DNA of 64,000 bases. Origin: Taxillus chinensis (lineage: Eukaryota > Streptophyta > Magnoliopsida > Santalales > Loranthaceae). Where the stretch lies: positions 25,176,440-25,240,439 of the forward strand of contig CM042089.1 in assembly GCA_023512835.1 (NCBI GenBank), given 5' to 3'. Positions within the stretch are counted from its first letter, which is position 1. Every line of letters starts with the position of its first letter. Shown in pieces: positions 26,001 through 38,800 of the stretch. Position numbers and translations under genes: made by a program. Under the pieces are notes generated by a model, which did not search any database, was not told the origin of the DNA, and saw only the letters and a list, made by a program, of their open reading frames with translations.

Positions 26001-29000
26001 TGAAAAAGTTACAAATGGAGGAATTTATAGAGCAAAATTACATCAAATTGGAGGCAACAGAAATGCAAGAAAGTGTCTTAAATGTCCTGAAGATGTGAGA
26101 AAGGAGCTTGAAAGTCATATGAAAAAAAAGAAGGAAGAGAAAATTAATTATGACAGATTGCCTGAATTTGAAGAAATTGATGACATGTTAGAGCCAGAAA
26201 AAGATGTTGAAGAAGTTGAGTTGCAAGTGAAGTCACAAGGAAAACGGCCAAGTGACAAGGGAAAAGCACCTTTGATTCCACAAGCAAAGAAAGGTAAGGG
26301 AAAGGGTCCAATGGATTCTTTTGTTTATAAAAAGCCTGAAACTGTGGTTGAACTCCGCAAGCAAGGAAGGTTGAAACAAATATTGATTGATGAGAAGCTT
26401 TATAAGGAAAGAAGGGATGTTGCTATTCAATACATAGCTCGATTTTTGTATCATGCTGGTGTAACTTTCAATGTCACCCGATTGGACTCTTTCAAATGTG
26501 CTATTGAAGCCATTGGACAATATGATCCCAATTTGAAGCCCCCAAGCCACCATGAAGTTAGAGTGAAATGTTGAAGTCTCATAAAGACACGTGGGAGAAG
26601 TATGGGTGCTCAATAATGGCTGATGGTTGGACTAGTAGGACAGGTAAGAGTATTATCAAGTTCTTGGTTAACTCACCTGTTGGATCAATGTTTGTGAAAT
26701 CTATTGATGCATCTGCATATGCAAAAACTGGTGAGAAAGTGTTTGAATTACTTGATGAATTTGTTGAATATGTGGGGGAAGAAAATGTGGTGCAGGTGAT
26801 TACTGACAATGGCACTAATTTTAAATTGGCTGGCAAATTGTTAGAAAGCAAGAGGCCCCACATATATTGGACACCATGTGCTGTACATTGCATTGACTTA
26901 ATATTGGAAGATATTGGTAAGATGCCCTTGGTAACAAGGATTTTGGAAAGTGTCATATTTTTGACAGGTTATATTTATAATCATGTCGGTGTGTTGAGTT
27001 TGATGAGGAAGTTTACAAAGCAAGCAAATCTAGTTCGAGCTAGAAAAACTAGATTTTGCACGTGTTATCTCACATTGCAGAGTGTTCACAAGCACAAGAA
27101 TTCATTGAGATCCATGTTTGTTTCTGAAGAGTGGGCCTCAAGCATGGCTGCAAAAGAGGCAAGGGGAAAATGTGCAAGAGAAATTGTGTTGATGCCTTCA
27201 TTCTTGAATAATACTGTCTACATTCTTAAAGTGATGGGCCCTTTAGTTCGACTTCTGCGACTAGTTGATAATGAAAGGAAACCAGCTATGGGCTATATAT
27301 ATAAAGCCATGGATAGGGCTAAGGAGACTATCATGAGCTCATTCAATGGAAGAGGATAAATATAAAGATGTTTTCAAAATTATTGATGAGCGATGGGAAG
27401 TTCTACTCCACCATCCATTGCATGTTGTTGGCCACTTCCTTAATCCCGAGTTCTTTTATAGTAATCCAAAAGTAGAGTTTGATGAGGAAGTGACAAAACG
27501 CCTTTTAGCTTGCATATCAAAGTTGGTTCCAAATTATAATTTGCAAATGAAGATTGTGGATGAATTGTCAATATATAAGAAAGCGGAAGGCATTTTTGAC
27601 TTTCATTTAGCAATGAAATCAAGAAAGACAAAGGCTCCAGGTAAAAAATGTTATTTAACTTATTTTATAATATAAAATTTTATATTATGTCTGAATTCTA
27701 AATCTAAACTTCTAAATTTCTTATGTAGCTGAATGGTGGAGTACATATGGGAGCTTTGCTCCTACTTTGCAACGATTGGCATACAAGATTCTTAGTCTCA
27801 CATGTAGTGCTTTTGGATGTAAACGCAATTGGAGTGTCTTTGAACAAGTAATTTTGGTCTTATAATTTATTTAACAAATAGTAATTTTATCAAACTAATA
27901 CTTAGTTACGTATTCTTCATAATTTTTTATGGTTGTAGATTCACACCAAGAGGAAAAACAAGCTGGAAATGAAAAAATTAAATGACTTGGTTTTTGTGAA
28001 ATACAATCAAGCACTCAAGGCTCGATATGATTGTAAGGATGTCATTGATCCTATTGCTTTGACAGACATTGATGATAGTAATGAGTGGTTGATTGGAAAA
28101 ATGAGAGTAAGGAATGGTGAAGACGAAGATGCGGTAGAAAATGATAAAGTTTTTGGTGATGAGATTGATAACTTAACTTGGGGTGTTGTGGCTAGCGCAG
28201 CCGGGGTTGGAGAACCCTCCAGATTGACTAGGAAGCAAGCCAGTCAACTCAAAAAAGGTTAAACTTAAGCATTGGTAGTTCTAAAGGCTCTACAGACCAT
28301 GGCTTGAAAGAGAAAGATGAAGATTCTGATGAGCCAGAAGATTATGTTGAAGAATACAACTCTGATAATGAAGAGATTGATGATAGTAGTTGTAGTGAGG
28401 ATAATTTGAAGACATTTTATTTGATGGATTTATGATATTAGTTGTAATGAGAATAATTTGTAGACATTTTGTTTGATGGATTGTTGTTTATGAATAATAT
28501 ATATGTTTCTTCTATAACATGCGCTTCGCTTCACTAAAGCGAGCGCTTTTTTTGCGCTTTACACTTAAAGCGATAGGGTACCCCTAGCGTCTTAAGTGCG
28601 CCTAGCGCTTTTAACTACCTTGATAGAAATAAGATATTTGTGAAGACTAGGACATTAACATCGACACCCTTTAGACGAGGATATCCAAGAAAAACACACT
28701 TTAAAAATTTAGGATCTAATTTAGTTACATGTGGGCAAACATCACAAACAAAGCAAGTGCTAACAAATATTCTAGGATCAATTGGAAACATAGATTTGTC
28801 GGAAAAAAGAGTTTTACAAGAAATTTCACCATGAAGAACAGATGAGGGCATACAATTAATTAAAAAATATGCGATAGAAACTAACCCAAAAAGATTTGAA
28901 AACATTTATTTGAAATAAAAGGACACATGAAGTTTTAAGAAGATATCTGTTCTTTCGTTCGGTCACACCATTTTGAGATAAAGTATCGACATAAGAAGTT

Positions 29001-32000
29001 TCATGAAGCATGCATTGTTGAGTTATAAAATTTTGAAACAATAATTGGGTATACTTTTTAGCATTATCACTGTGAAAACGACGAATGAAAACATTAAATT
29101 GAGTTTTTATTTAACTACAAAAAAGCACAAAAGATAAAAAATAATTCAAAGCGATTTTTCATTAAATACAATCAAGTGACACGAGAATAATCATCCATAA
29201 AGGTAACAAAATATTTAAATTTAAGTTTTGACATAATAGACAAGACACAACATCGAGACTAATTCAAAGGAACACAACACATTTAATTCTTGGTGGGAAC
29301 TAAGCGAGGGCAGTCCGACTCCACACGACCCAACCCCACGAGAAGTGACACTAGAACAAGCAACGATGGAAATTAAATTAAAAGAGAGATTAAGTAAATA
29401 TAAAATTAAAGAGAGATTAGGTAAATATAAGACAGATGATAAAGGTAAGAGACGGGTTGGTGTAATGTTACCAGACCCACGAACACAAAATGAGGACCTA
29501 TCAGCTAAGGTAACAGTAGAGCTAGAAGTGTGATAATAAAAACTAGAAAATAGGCTAAAATTACCTATCATATGAGCTATAGCACCAGAATCAATGGTCC
29601 ATTTAGAAAATGAGAAAAGAAGGCATGTATTCGGAGTACCTGAATTGGCAACAACAGTAACAGAAGAAAATGCAGGCTTTAGGGATTCTTGATACTTAGA
29701 ACACTTACCAATTTCGTTGTAAGAGATATGAACTAATGGTACTGAAGGATCAGCAGTATATGCAAGGTGGGCTGAAAAAGATTTCTAATTTTTATATTGA
29801 AGCTTCCGACATTCATGCTTCATATAGCCTGATTTTCGACAGTAATGACACACAACTCCTCCAAAGTTATGTGGTCATGCTTCAAAGCTTGGTGGTCCTC
29901 CTCGATGGAATGATCGTCGAGGCTCATAGACATGTTGTTGACTCACGAAAGCACTATTGGATTGACCTAGTAGAGGACCTTCTGTGCGGAGTAACTGACT
30001 AAAAACTTCATGTAAAGAGGAGAGCTCAAAACTAGAGAGGACTTGTGATTTAGCATTCTCAAAGTCAAAGGAAAAAACCAGCTAAGAAACTCATAATAGT
30101 CATTTGCTTGCATTGGTGTTGTTGAACCATTATATCAGGGCGAAAAGGTAACAACACATTGAGCACTTCACGAGTTTTCTTAAAAGACATGAAATAAGTC
30201 GTTAGAGATTGATCTTGTTTGTCGACTTGTTTACAGACCTCGTACATGTGGGTTAAATTCCCTTCACCAAAATATAAGAAATCCAAGTAATCCATCAATT
30301 CTTTGACAAATTCACAATGATTAACCAAGCTAATTACCTCCTAGTCAATAGAATTATGAATTTAAAGAAAGATCTTCTCGGAGCCATATGAGTTTCGAAT
30401 CATCTTTAGGAGAATCATTAGTTAAATGATCATCTTTATCAATAATTCGGAGATAAAGGCGAACGATTTTGCTCCAATCCATATAATTGAAATCGTTTAA
30501 TTTATAGTTAGTGATTTTAGACATGATGGACACCATATCCATCACAGGCTTAGTATCCATAATTCAAAAGGCCATAGACGAGAAAGAAGTCACATGTAGG
30601 TCAGTTGAATAAAGCAAGACGAAGTCAAAGTCAAAGTCAAAGACAAGACGACACAGGAAGGACGAAGTCGATGATGGGCAGAGACGAAGTCACTGTCGTG
30701 GGTTAACAAAGTCGTCGCAGTCTGTGGATGGCCACAATGCGAGCAGTGTCATGGATGCCGCGACACAGGCAAGACAAAGGCGATGCAGAGACGAAGTCAC
30801 TGTCAAAGTCGTCGATGTCGGGTAGAATGCGATGATGGCGACGCAGAGACAAAGGCATCAATTGTTGACGAACTTATCTCTGATACCATGTTACAAAACA
30901 AATATTTGATATATTGAATACAATGTATGAGTACAAATTTATATAGAAGTAAGAAATCTAAGATATAATTAAGATATTAATCATAATCAATCTCAATTAT
31001 ATCATATTTCAAATTCTCACAAATTACTAATTACAGAATATTACAATCCCACTAATGAAATATTACAATCTCACTAATTATTCTATTATAATCTAATAAC
31101 AACATGATTGCTATTAGAATGGTTTATTACGTCATTAGCTTGTTGCATATCAGCACTACTTGTTTTGTTATTATTATAAGCGTGAATTGTAGTTACATTA
31201 GGCAAGTCTTGTTATGTCATCAACGATGCTTATAACATGATCCAAAGATACAACGTTGTTGCTCTACTTAACTAGTCTTCATTAAACCAAAAGCTTTGTT
31301 AGAAACAATGTTGCTATCTTTATAAGCAAATTTTATGATGTTAGTATTAGTGGAACATTGTTTTACTTCAATACTTGTTCACTTCCTTTACGTTACATCT
31401 TATGCGATGTTGCTTATTGTTCACCTCCTTTACATTACATCATAAGCGATGTTGCTTACGTCATAAGAAAATCTTATGACGTCATTATTAGTGGAATGAC
31501 ATTGTCTACTCATCTTTTTTTTCACTATGAACTTTCTGAAGGCTTCCAGCACTATGATACATCTCTTCATCTTGAACCAAATTCCTTGTCTTGAATTGAA
31601 GTAATGAGCTTTTTAAAAGCTTTCAAAAATAATGTCATACAATCATCTGATATATTTCAAATCTCAAACTGATCTCCCCTACCTCTAGTTCCGTTAAATT
31701 ATGATTACTTCGAGATATAAATTCTTATCTCGAAGTGAACTTAAACAAACTTGGCTTTTTCATTTCCATGAGGATACTTCAAGATCACGAATTACCTTGT
31801 CTCAAAATAACTCAACTCGGACTCCTCATACTTGGCTTCTCTATTAAAGGGACTTCGAGATGTAACTTCCCAACTTGATCTGGAACCGAAGTAATGAGAC
31901 TATGCATACTGTCAAACTCCCACTACAAGTTTCACCTTACAAGGTTATCTGAGAGCACAGTCTCTTCTTATCTATAACTCTTGACTGTTGATTGTTGTGA

Positions 32001-35000
32001 CAAGTTTTGATTGCCTATGCCAACAATTACAACTCCATAGCTCTTGGGTCTTGATGAGGACAACAATCTCCCAACAATATATTCCTTTTGTATTTTTTAA
32101 ATTGCAATATAAATATGTTACATTATTGAATTAATAATTAACATATTAATTATAGCAAAATTTTATATATTTAATAATTTTATAAAATTACAAATATTAA
32201 GTTTTAATCACTATACTAAATTATAATATAAATATTTTCATTAAATTTTATAAAAAAATACTAATATGCTTCAAATTTTAAAACTATAATTAATTGTATG
32301 TTAGATTCTTTAAAGGTAGGAAGTTAAAATATGATAAAATTAAATTTGAAAAGTATTTGATTGTTTCCAAGTTTGATTAATTAACTAAACAAAACAAAGG
32401 AAGAATTTCTTATTCATTATAAGATTCATGCCTCTGACTTTAACTCTTTTTGTCAATCCATATAGTTGACCCTATATCTTAGGATATGTGCTTAGCTGCC
32501 CTTGTTTAGCAAGTTGATTCTGAAAAAAAAATCATGAGAAACAATAAAATAAAAATTTAAATACCAATGAGCTACCTTTCCAAAGTCAACATCTTCAGAA
32601 AGCTGCATTCCCAAACTGTGCACATTGAAAATCTGGATTCTCTGCTTTGCAGTTGGTAAACCAATGTACAACTGCCGGTCAATACGTCCTCGCTGAACAA
32701 ACTCCATATCCAATTCATCTGGCCTATTGGTTGCACAGATGAAAATAACAGCTTGTCTAAGTGAAAACCGGTCGATGCCAGTTTTTTCTTTCCTACAACA
32801 AGGGTAATATAAGGCCTTAATACAAAATCCTGTATATAAAGTTAGTAATTCTTCTTCTTTTAGGAACCAAAAAGCTTTATTATTATGAAGTTCTATGGAA
32901 GGTCAGAAAACCAAAAGCTCAAGAATATTAAGTCTTGCTTCTACTAATGGTGTAACAAATAGAAATGATTCACGTATATGTACATTGATATGTAAACGAC
33001 TTATCTTTCAAGAGAATAATGGATCATATATAATATGTGCATCATATATAAATGGATCATTCGCTTCAAGAGAGTAAATGGATCATATATGATACAAAAC
33101 AAATATTTCGGATATATTTTCTATATTAAATACAATATATGAGTACAGATTTATACAAAAGAAATAAACCTATCTATGAAAATATATAATTAGGATATCA
33201 AACATAATCAATCTCAATTATATCATATCTCTAATTCCCATAAATTACTAATTACATAATATTGCAATCTCACTAATTATTATAATCTAATAACAATCTC
33301 CCTCAAGTTGGAACATAAATGTTAACCAAACCCAACTTGTTACAAAAATAAACCACTTGAATTCCGTTTAGAGTTTTGGTGAATATATCACCTAATTGTT
33401 CTCCATTCTTCACATATCCTGTGAAAATTAATCCAAGTTGAATTTTCTCACAGAAAATGACAATCATTTTTTCTTATGAAACACAGGATTTGAGGCTATA
33501 TGAAGTGCAGTCTAATTATCACACCACAACTTTGCTGGTACAAAAGTTTTAAGACCAATTTCATTTTCTCTTCACATATCTCACACGCAGACTGTGTCAT
33601 GACTCTATATTCTGACTCAGCACTGAATCGTGACACAATATTTTGTTTCTTACTCTTCCATGAGATCAAATTTCCTCCAACAAAGATACAATAACCTGTG
33701 ATGGATCTTCTATCCACCGGACAACCTACCCAATTTGTATCTAAAAAACATTAAATTTGTGTGTCCATGATTTGTGTACAAAAGACCACGCCCAAGTGCT
33801 CCACTTAATTAACACAGAATTTGCTCCAATGCTATCCAATGATTAACCGTTGGAGATGCCATAAATTGACTAACAACACTAACTGAATAGGCAATATCTG
33901 GACGAGTAACTATAAAATAATTTAACTTTCCAACTAACCTTCAATATTGTTCAGGGTTGACAAATGGTGTCTCATCTCCTGTGAGATGCATATTTGGAGT
34001 CATTAGAGCACTACAAAGCTTCACTCCCAATTTTCCTGTTTCGGTTAATAAATCAAAGACATATTTCCTCTAAGACAGAAAAATACCGCATTTACTCCTT
34101 GTAACCTCAACACCTAAAAAATATTTGAGCAATCACAAGTCCTTTGCGTGAAATTAAGTATGAAGAAAGGACTTGAAAGATGAAATACCCAAAGTATCAC
34201 TGCCAGTAATAACAATATCATCCACATATACCACTAAAAGGATGAGACCACTGGTTGATTGCTTGTAGAACACGGAATGGTCATTCTGACTCTTAATCAT
34301 GCCCCATTTTCAATAGCGTCACTAAATTTGTCAAACCAAGCACGAGAGCTTTGTTTCAAACCATATAAAGATTTCCTAAAATGACAAACACCCAAACTCC
34401 CCCTGAGCAACAAAACCCGAAGGTTGCTCTATATACACTTGTTCGTGGAGATCACCATAAAGAAAAACATTTTTAATATTCAATTGATGCAAAGGCCAAT
34501 GGTGAGTAGTAGTCATATAGAAAAACAAGCTAACAGAGGTCAATTTGGCAATAGGAGAGAAAGTTTTAGAATAGTCCACACCATAGGTTTGGGGATAGCC
34601 TTTAGTAACAAGATGGGATTTCAACCGAGCAACAAACCCATCAAGATTAGCCTTAACTGCAAATACCACTTGCAGCCAATATCCCGTTTCCCCGAAGGTA
34701 AAGGAACTAAGTCCTAAGTACCATTTTCATCTAAAGCCTACATTTCATCAAGCATTGCTTGGCGTCAACCAAGGTGAGAAAGGATTTCACGGAAAATTTT
34801 AGGCACACTGGTAGAATAGAGAAAGGCAACAAAAAAATGAGAAAAAAAAAAAGACAAACAATTATAAGAAACGAAAGAATAAATAGGAAGATCATCACTT
34901 GGAACGGGCTCTGAGGATGAAAAAGCAAGTACAAAATATGAATCAAGAAGTCGGCACCTAGAGTACACTTAATAGAATATTGGCGAGTGGCAAGAGGAAC

Positions 35001-35638
35001 AAGGCTTGTTACAGGCGCAGAAGGTGTGAGAGAATACACCAATATATCATCAACAGCAACAACAGTATCCTCCCCCTGATTTGTGGGAAATGGAGAAGAC
35101 AAAAAATAGGGTGTATCTTCCATGAAAGTAACATCAAAAGAAACAAGGTATTTGTGAAAACTAGGACATTAACATCGACACCCTTTTTAAAGACGAAGAT
35201 ATCCAAGAAAAACACAATTTAAGAATTTAGGATTTAATTTAATGGCATGTGGGCGAACATCACAAACAAAGTAAGTGCTACTAAATATTTAAGGATCAAT
35301 TGGAAACATAGAGTTGTGGGAAAAGAGAGTATTAGAAAGAATTTCACCATGAAGAACAGATGAGGGCATACAATTAATTAAGAAACATGCGGTAAAAATT
35401 ACATCAACCATAAAAGATTTGAAAACATTCATTTGAAATAAAAGAGCACATGAAGTTTCAAGAAGATGTCTCTTCTTTCGTTTGGCCACACCGTTTTGAG
35501 ATGGAGTATCGACACAGGAAGTCATGGTTAAAACGGAGGGCGCCAGGCGCCGCCGCCCGCGCTCGGCGCAACCTCGGACCGCATCGGCCGCCGCCCGCCT
35601 CGACGGAGAGGCGGTGCGAGGACCCCCCCCCCCCCTCG

Positions 35639-35669
<31 letters not shown>

Positions 35670-35777
35670 CGACGACGCTCCCCCCCCCCCCCCCCCCCCC
35701 CCCCTTAAGCTAAAAAAGGCACCCCTTATCACGTTTGCCGTCCACCCCCCCCATCCCCCCCCTCAGGACGCCATCGC

Positions 35778-35835
<58 letters not shown>

Positions 35836-38800
35836 TTACCCCCCCCCCCCCCCCCCCCCCCCAACTTTTTTTGCTTTACTTCGATTAGATTGTATTTTAT
35901 TTTTTTTTTTTTTGTTTTTTTTATTTTTTACGAAAAAAAACTATTTAATTTTAATTTATTAATTTTTATTTTATAAAAATTACTCTTTTTTGTGTTTTTT
36001 TTTATTGTTCTTTTTTTTTTTTTTTAAATTTTTTTTTTTTTGGTTGAGCCCCCCCCCCCCCCCCCCCGCCCCCCCCCTCCCACCCCTCATGAAGTATGCC
36101 ATGTTGAGCCATAAAATTTTGAAACAATATTTAGGTATACTCTTTTGCATTATCACTGCGGAAACGACGAATGAAAACAATTAAATAAGTTTTGATTTCA
36201 GCACAAAAAGCACAAAAGATATAAAACAATTTAGAGCGATTTTTCATTAAATATAACCAAGTGACACAAGAATAATCATCCACAAAGGTAACAAAATATT
36301 TAAATTTAGGTTTTGACGTAATAAGACAAGGACCTCAAACATCAAAATGAACTAATTCAAAAGGAACACTAGCACATTTATTAATTCTTGGACTGAAACT
36401 AAGGCAATGATGTTTAGCAGAATTTAAAGAAGACACATGACTAAACTGTGGATGAAGCTTCTTAAGCACGAAAAGTGACGGATGACCCAACTTACAATGC
36501 TCCACAAAGGGAGAAGTGACACTAAAGCAAGCATTTGATGAAGGTAATAGAGTGTTAAGAGTATAGAGGCCTCTAGATTCATGTCCTTGACTAATAATCT
36601 TCTTCGTCACAAGATGTTCAAATAAGCAATGATCAGAAAAAAATGTGATGCAACAGTTAGATGATGAGGAAGCTAACTCATGAAAATTAAATTAAAAGAG
36701 AGATTAAGTAAATGTCAGACAGATGATAAAGGTAATAGAGGGGTTAGTGTAATATTGTCAGACCCACGAACATAAGATGAAGACCCATCAGCTAAGGTAA
36801 AAGTAGAACTAGCAGTGTGACACTGAAAACTAGAAAATAGACTAGAATTACCTGTCATATAATCTGTAGCACCAAAATTAATGATCCATTTAGAAGATGA
36901 GGAAAAAAGGCACGTATTTGGAGTACCTAAATTGGCAATAGCAGTAACAAAAGAAGATGCAGGCTTTAGGGATTCTTGATACATGAACACTTAGCAACCT
37001 CATCTGGAAAAATCTGAATTGATGGTGCTGAAGAATCAGAATTAGATGCAAAGTGGGCCGAAGAAGCTCTCTAATTTTTATATTAAAGCTTCCAACATTC
37101 ATGCTTTATATGGCCTGATTTTCGACAGTAATGACACACAATGCTTCCAAAGTTAAGTGGTCGTGCTTTAAATCCTAGTGGTCTCCCATATCGATTTGCA
37201 AGATAATGGAATGATCGTCGAGGCTCATGTTGTTGACTCACTAAAGCACCGTTGAATGGTCTTGGTGGAAGACCTTCTGTATGGAGTACCTGACTAAAAA
37301 CTTCATGTAAAGAGGAGAGCTCAAAACCAGAGATGACTTGTGACTTAGCATTCTCAAACTCAGAGGGAAAGCCAACTAAGAAACTCATAACAGCCATTTG
37401 CTCGCGTTGGTGTTGTTGAACCTTTACATCAGGTCTAAAAGGTAACAACACATTGAGCTCTTCATAAGTCCTTTTAAAAGACATGAAATAAGTCGTTAGA
37501 GACTAATCTTGTTTATCAGCTCGATAGAATGCTTTACAAACCTCATCTCCCCACATGAAACAAGTTCAGATTCTTTGACAATTTTGAAATGATTAATCAA
37601 GTTAATTACCTCGCTATCAATAGAGTTGCCAATTTATAGAAAGATACGAGCATCTTCTCAGAGTCATATAAATTTCGAATCATCTTTAAAAGGATCATTA
37701 GTTAAATGATCATTTTTATTAATACTCCGGAGATATATACGAACGGTTTTGCTCCAATCCATATAATTAGAACCATTTAATTTATGGTCCGTGATTTTAG
37801 ACATGATAAGCACTATATCCACCACAAGCTTAGCATCCATGTTTCACAAGGCAAAAAACGAGATAGACAGGTTAAAGTGTGCACTGTCCGTCACGAATAA
37901 AACAACAATAGAATCCGCAAGATGACAAAGCTGCAATGACACAAAGCCGCGATGTCCGAGTGAGCCATCGAGGAAGCGCAAGATGGTGGAACTCGAAGTC
38001 ATATGCGACTAAGGCGTCGATAATGGACGAAGTCAAAGCCGTAGGTGGACGAAGTCGAAGTTGTGCAGGGACGAAGGTGTCGATGTTGGAACTCAAAGTC
38101 GTTGTCGGGTAGAAATGGAGTCATCGATGTTGGACACAGAAGAAGGTGACGATGGTGGATGAAGGTGACAAAGTCGTAGGCGACAATGGTGGATGAAATC
38201 GAAGTTGACGAAGGCGTCAAAGCTAGCAGAGGTGTCGTAGGCAGGGCCGTCATTGACGATATCAAAGAACTCAACGTCGTCGAGCATGGGCATCGTTGTT
38301 TTGGTAGAGTCGTCAAGGTGCATCAAACAAAGACATTATAGTAAGCGTTGGCTTCAAGAAGGGACATTGTCGTCAAGGTGCAAGGACGTCATGGTCGAAT
38401 GTCGTGGTCAAGATGCAAGGATGTCGAAGAACAGATGCTCTCATACCATGATATTAATATAAAATTTATACAAAACAAAAAAAACTTATATATAAAAATA
38501 TATAATTAGGATATCAAACGTAATCAATCCCAATTATACCATATCTCTAATTCCCATAAATTACTAATTACAGAATATTACAATCCCACTAATAAAATAT
38601 TACAATCTCACTAACAAGATATTAATATCTAAGTGTAGAATTCATCAAAACATTTCCTAGAAGTTAAAGAGAAGAATGCATCATATGTATTTATGATGCA
38701 AAATCCAACAATATAGTTCCATTTTATTAAGTTTAATGCTAGAAAAGAAAGGGATAATAACTAATATTGATTTCAACTCAAATGCTAATACAGCTGACCT

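Larger units (their letters stand above)
22766..31101 (-). mobile_element. 8.3-kb Ty1/copia element with ACATG target duplication
   Basis: The 5' LTR (30889-31101) and the 3' LTR (22766-22987) both begin TGTTATTAGATTA on the - strand and end TTTGTAACA. The 5-bp flanks ACATG at 22761-22765 and 31102-31106 are identical. A primer-binding site TGGTATCAGAG (30878-30888) follows the 5' LTR and a polypurine tract precedes the 3' LTR. Gag, protease, integrase, RT and RNase H remnants follow in copia order. Two oddities: a truncated third LTR copy at about 23322-23446, and a 3.3-kb hAT element inserted in integrase at 25350-28622. Without these it would be about 5 kb. It is antisense to + and so co-oriented with FtsH12. 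Confidence 0.9.
33090..38616 (-). mobile_element. Second full-size Ty1/copia element of the same family
   Basis: The 3' LTR is 33090-33295 and the 5' LTR 38449-38616. The 5' LTR lacks about 17 bp near its start, apparently by deletion between TTAG repeats. A primer-binding site TGGTATGAGAGC lies just inside at 38437-38448. The flanks are ATATA and AGATA, possibly a mutated 5-bp duplication. Gag, protease, integrase, RT and RNase H remnants are in order. An anomalous poly-C/poly-T insert occupies 35524-36086. It lies in FtsH12 intron 9, co-oriented with the host gene. Confidence 0.85.

Noticed and set aside
35450..35976. Long proline-rich open frames on both sides of the poly-C tract
   Set aside because: They are produced by C-runs read as CCC codons and have no start context, domain or homologue; the tract itself is suspect.
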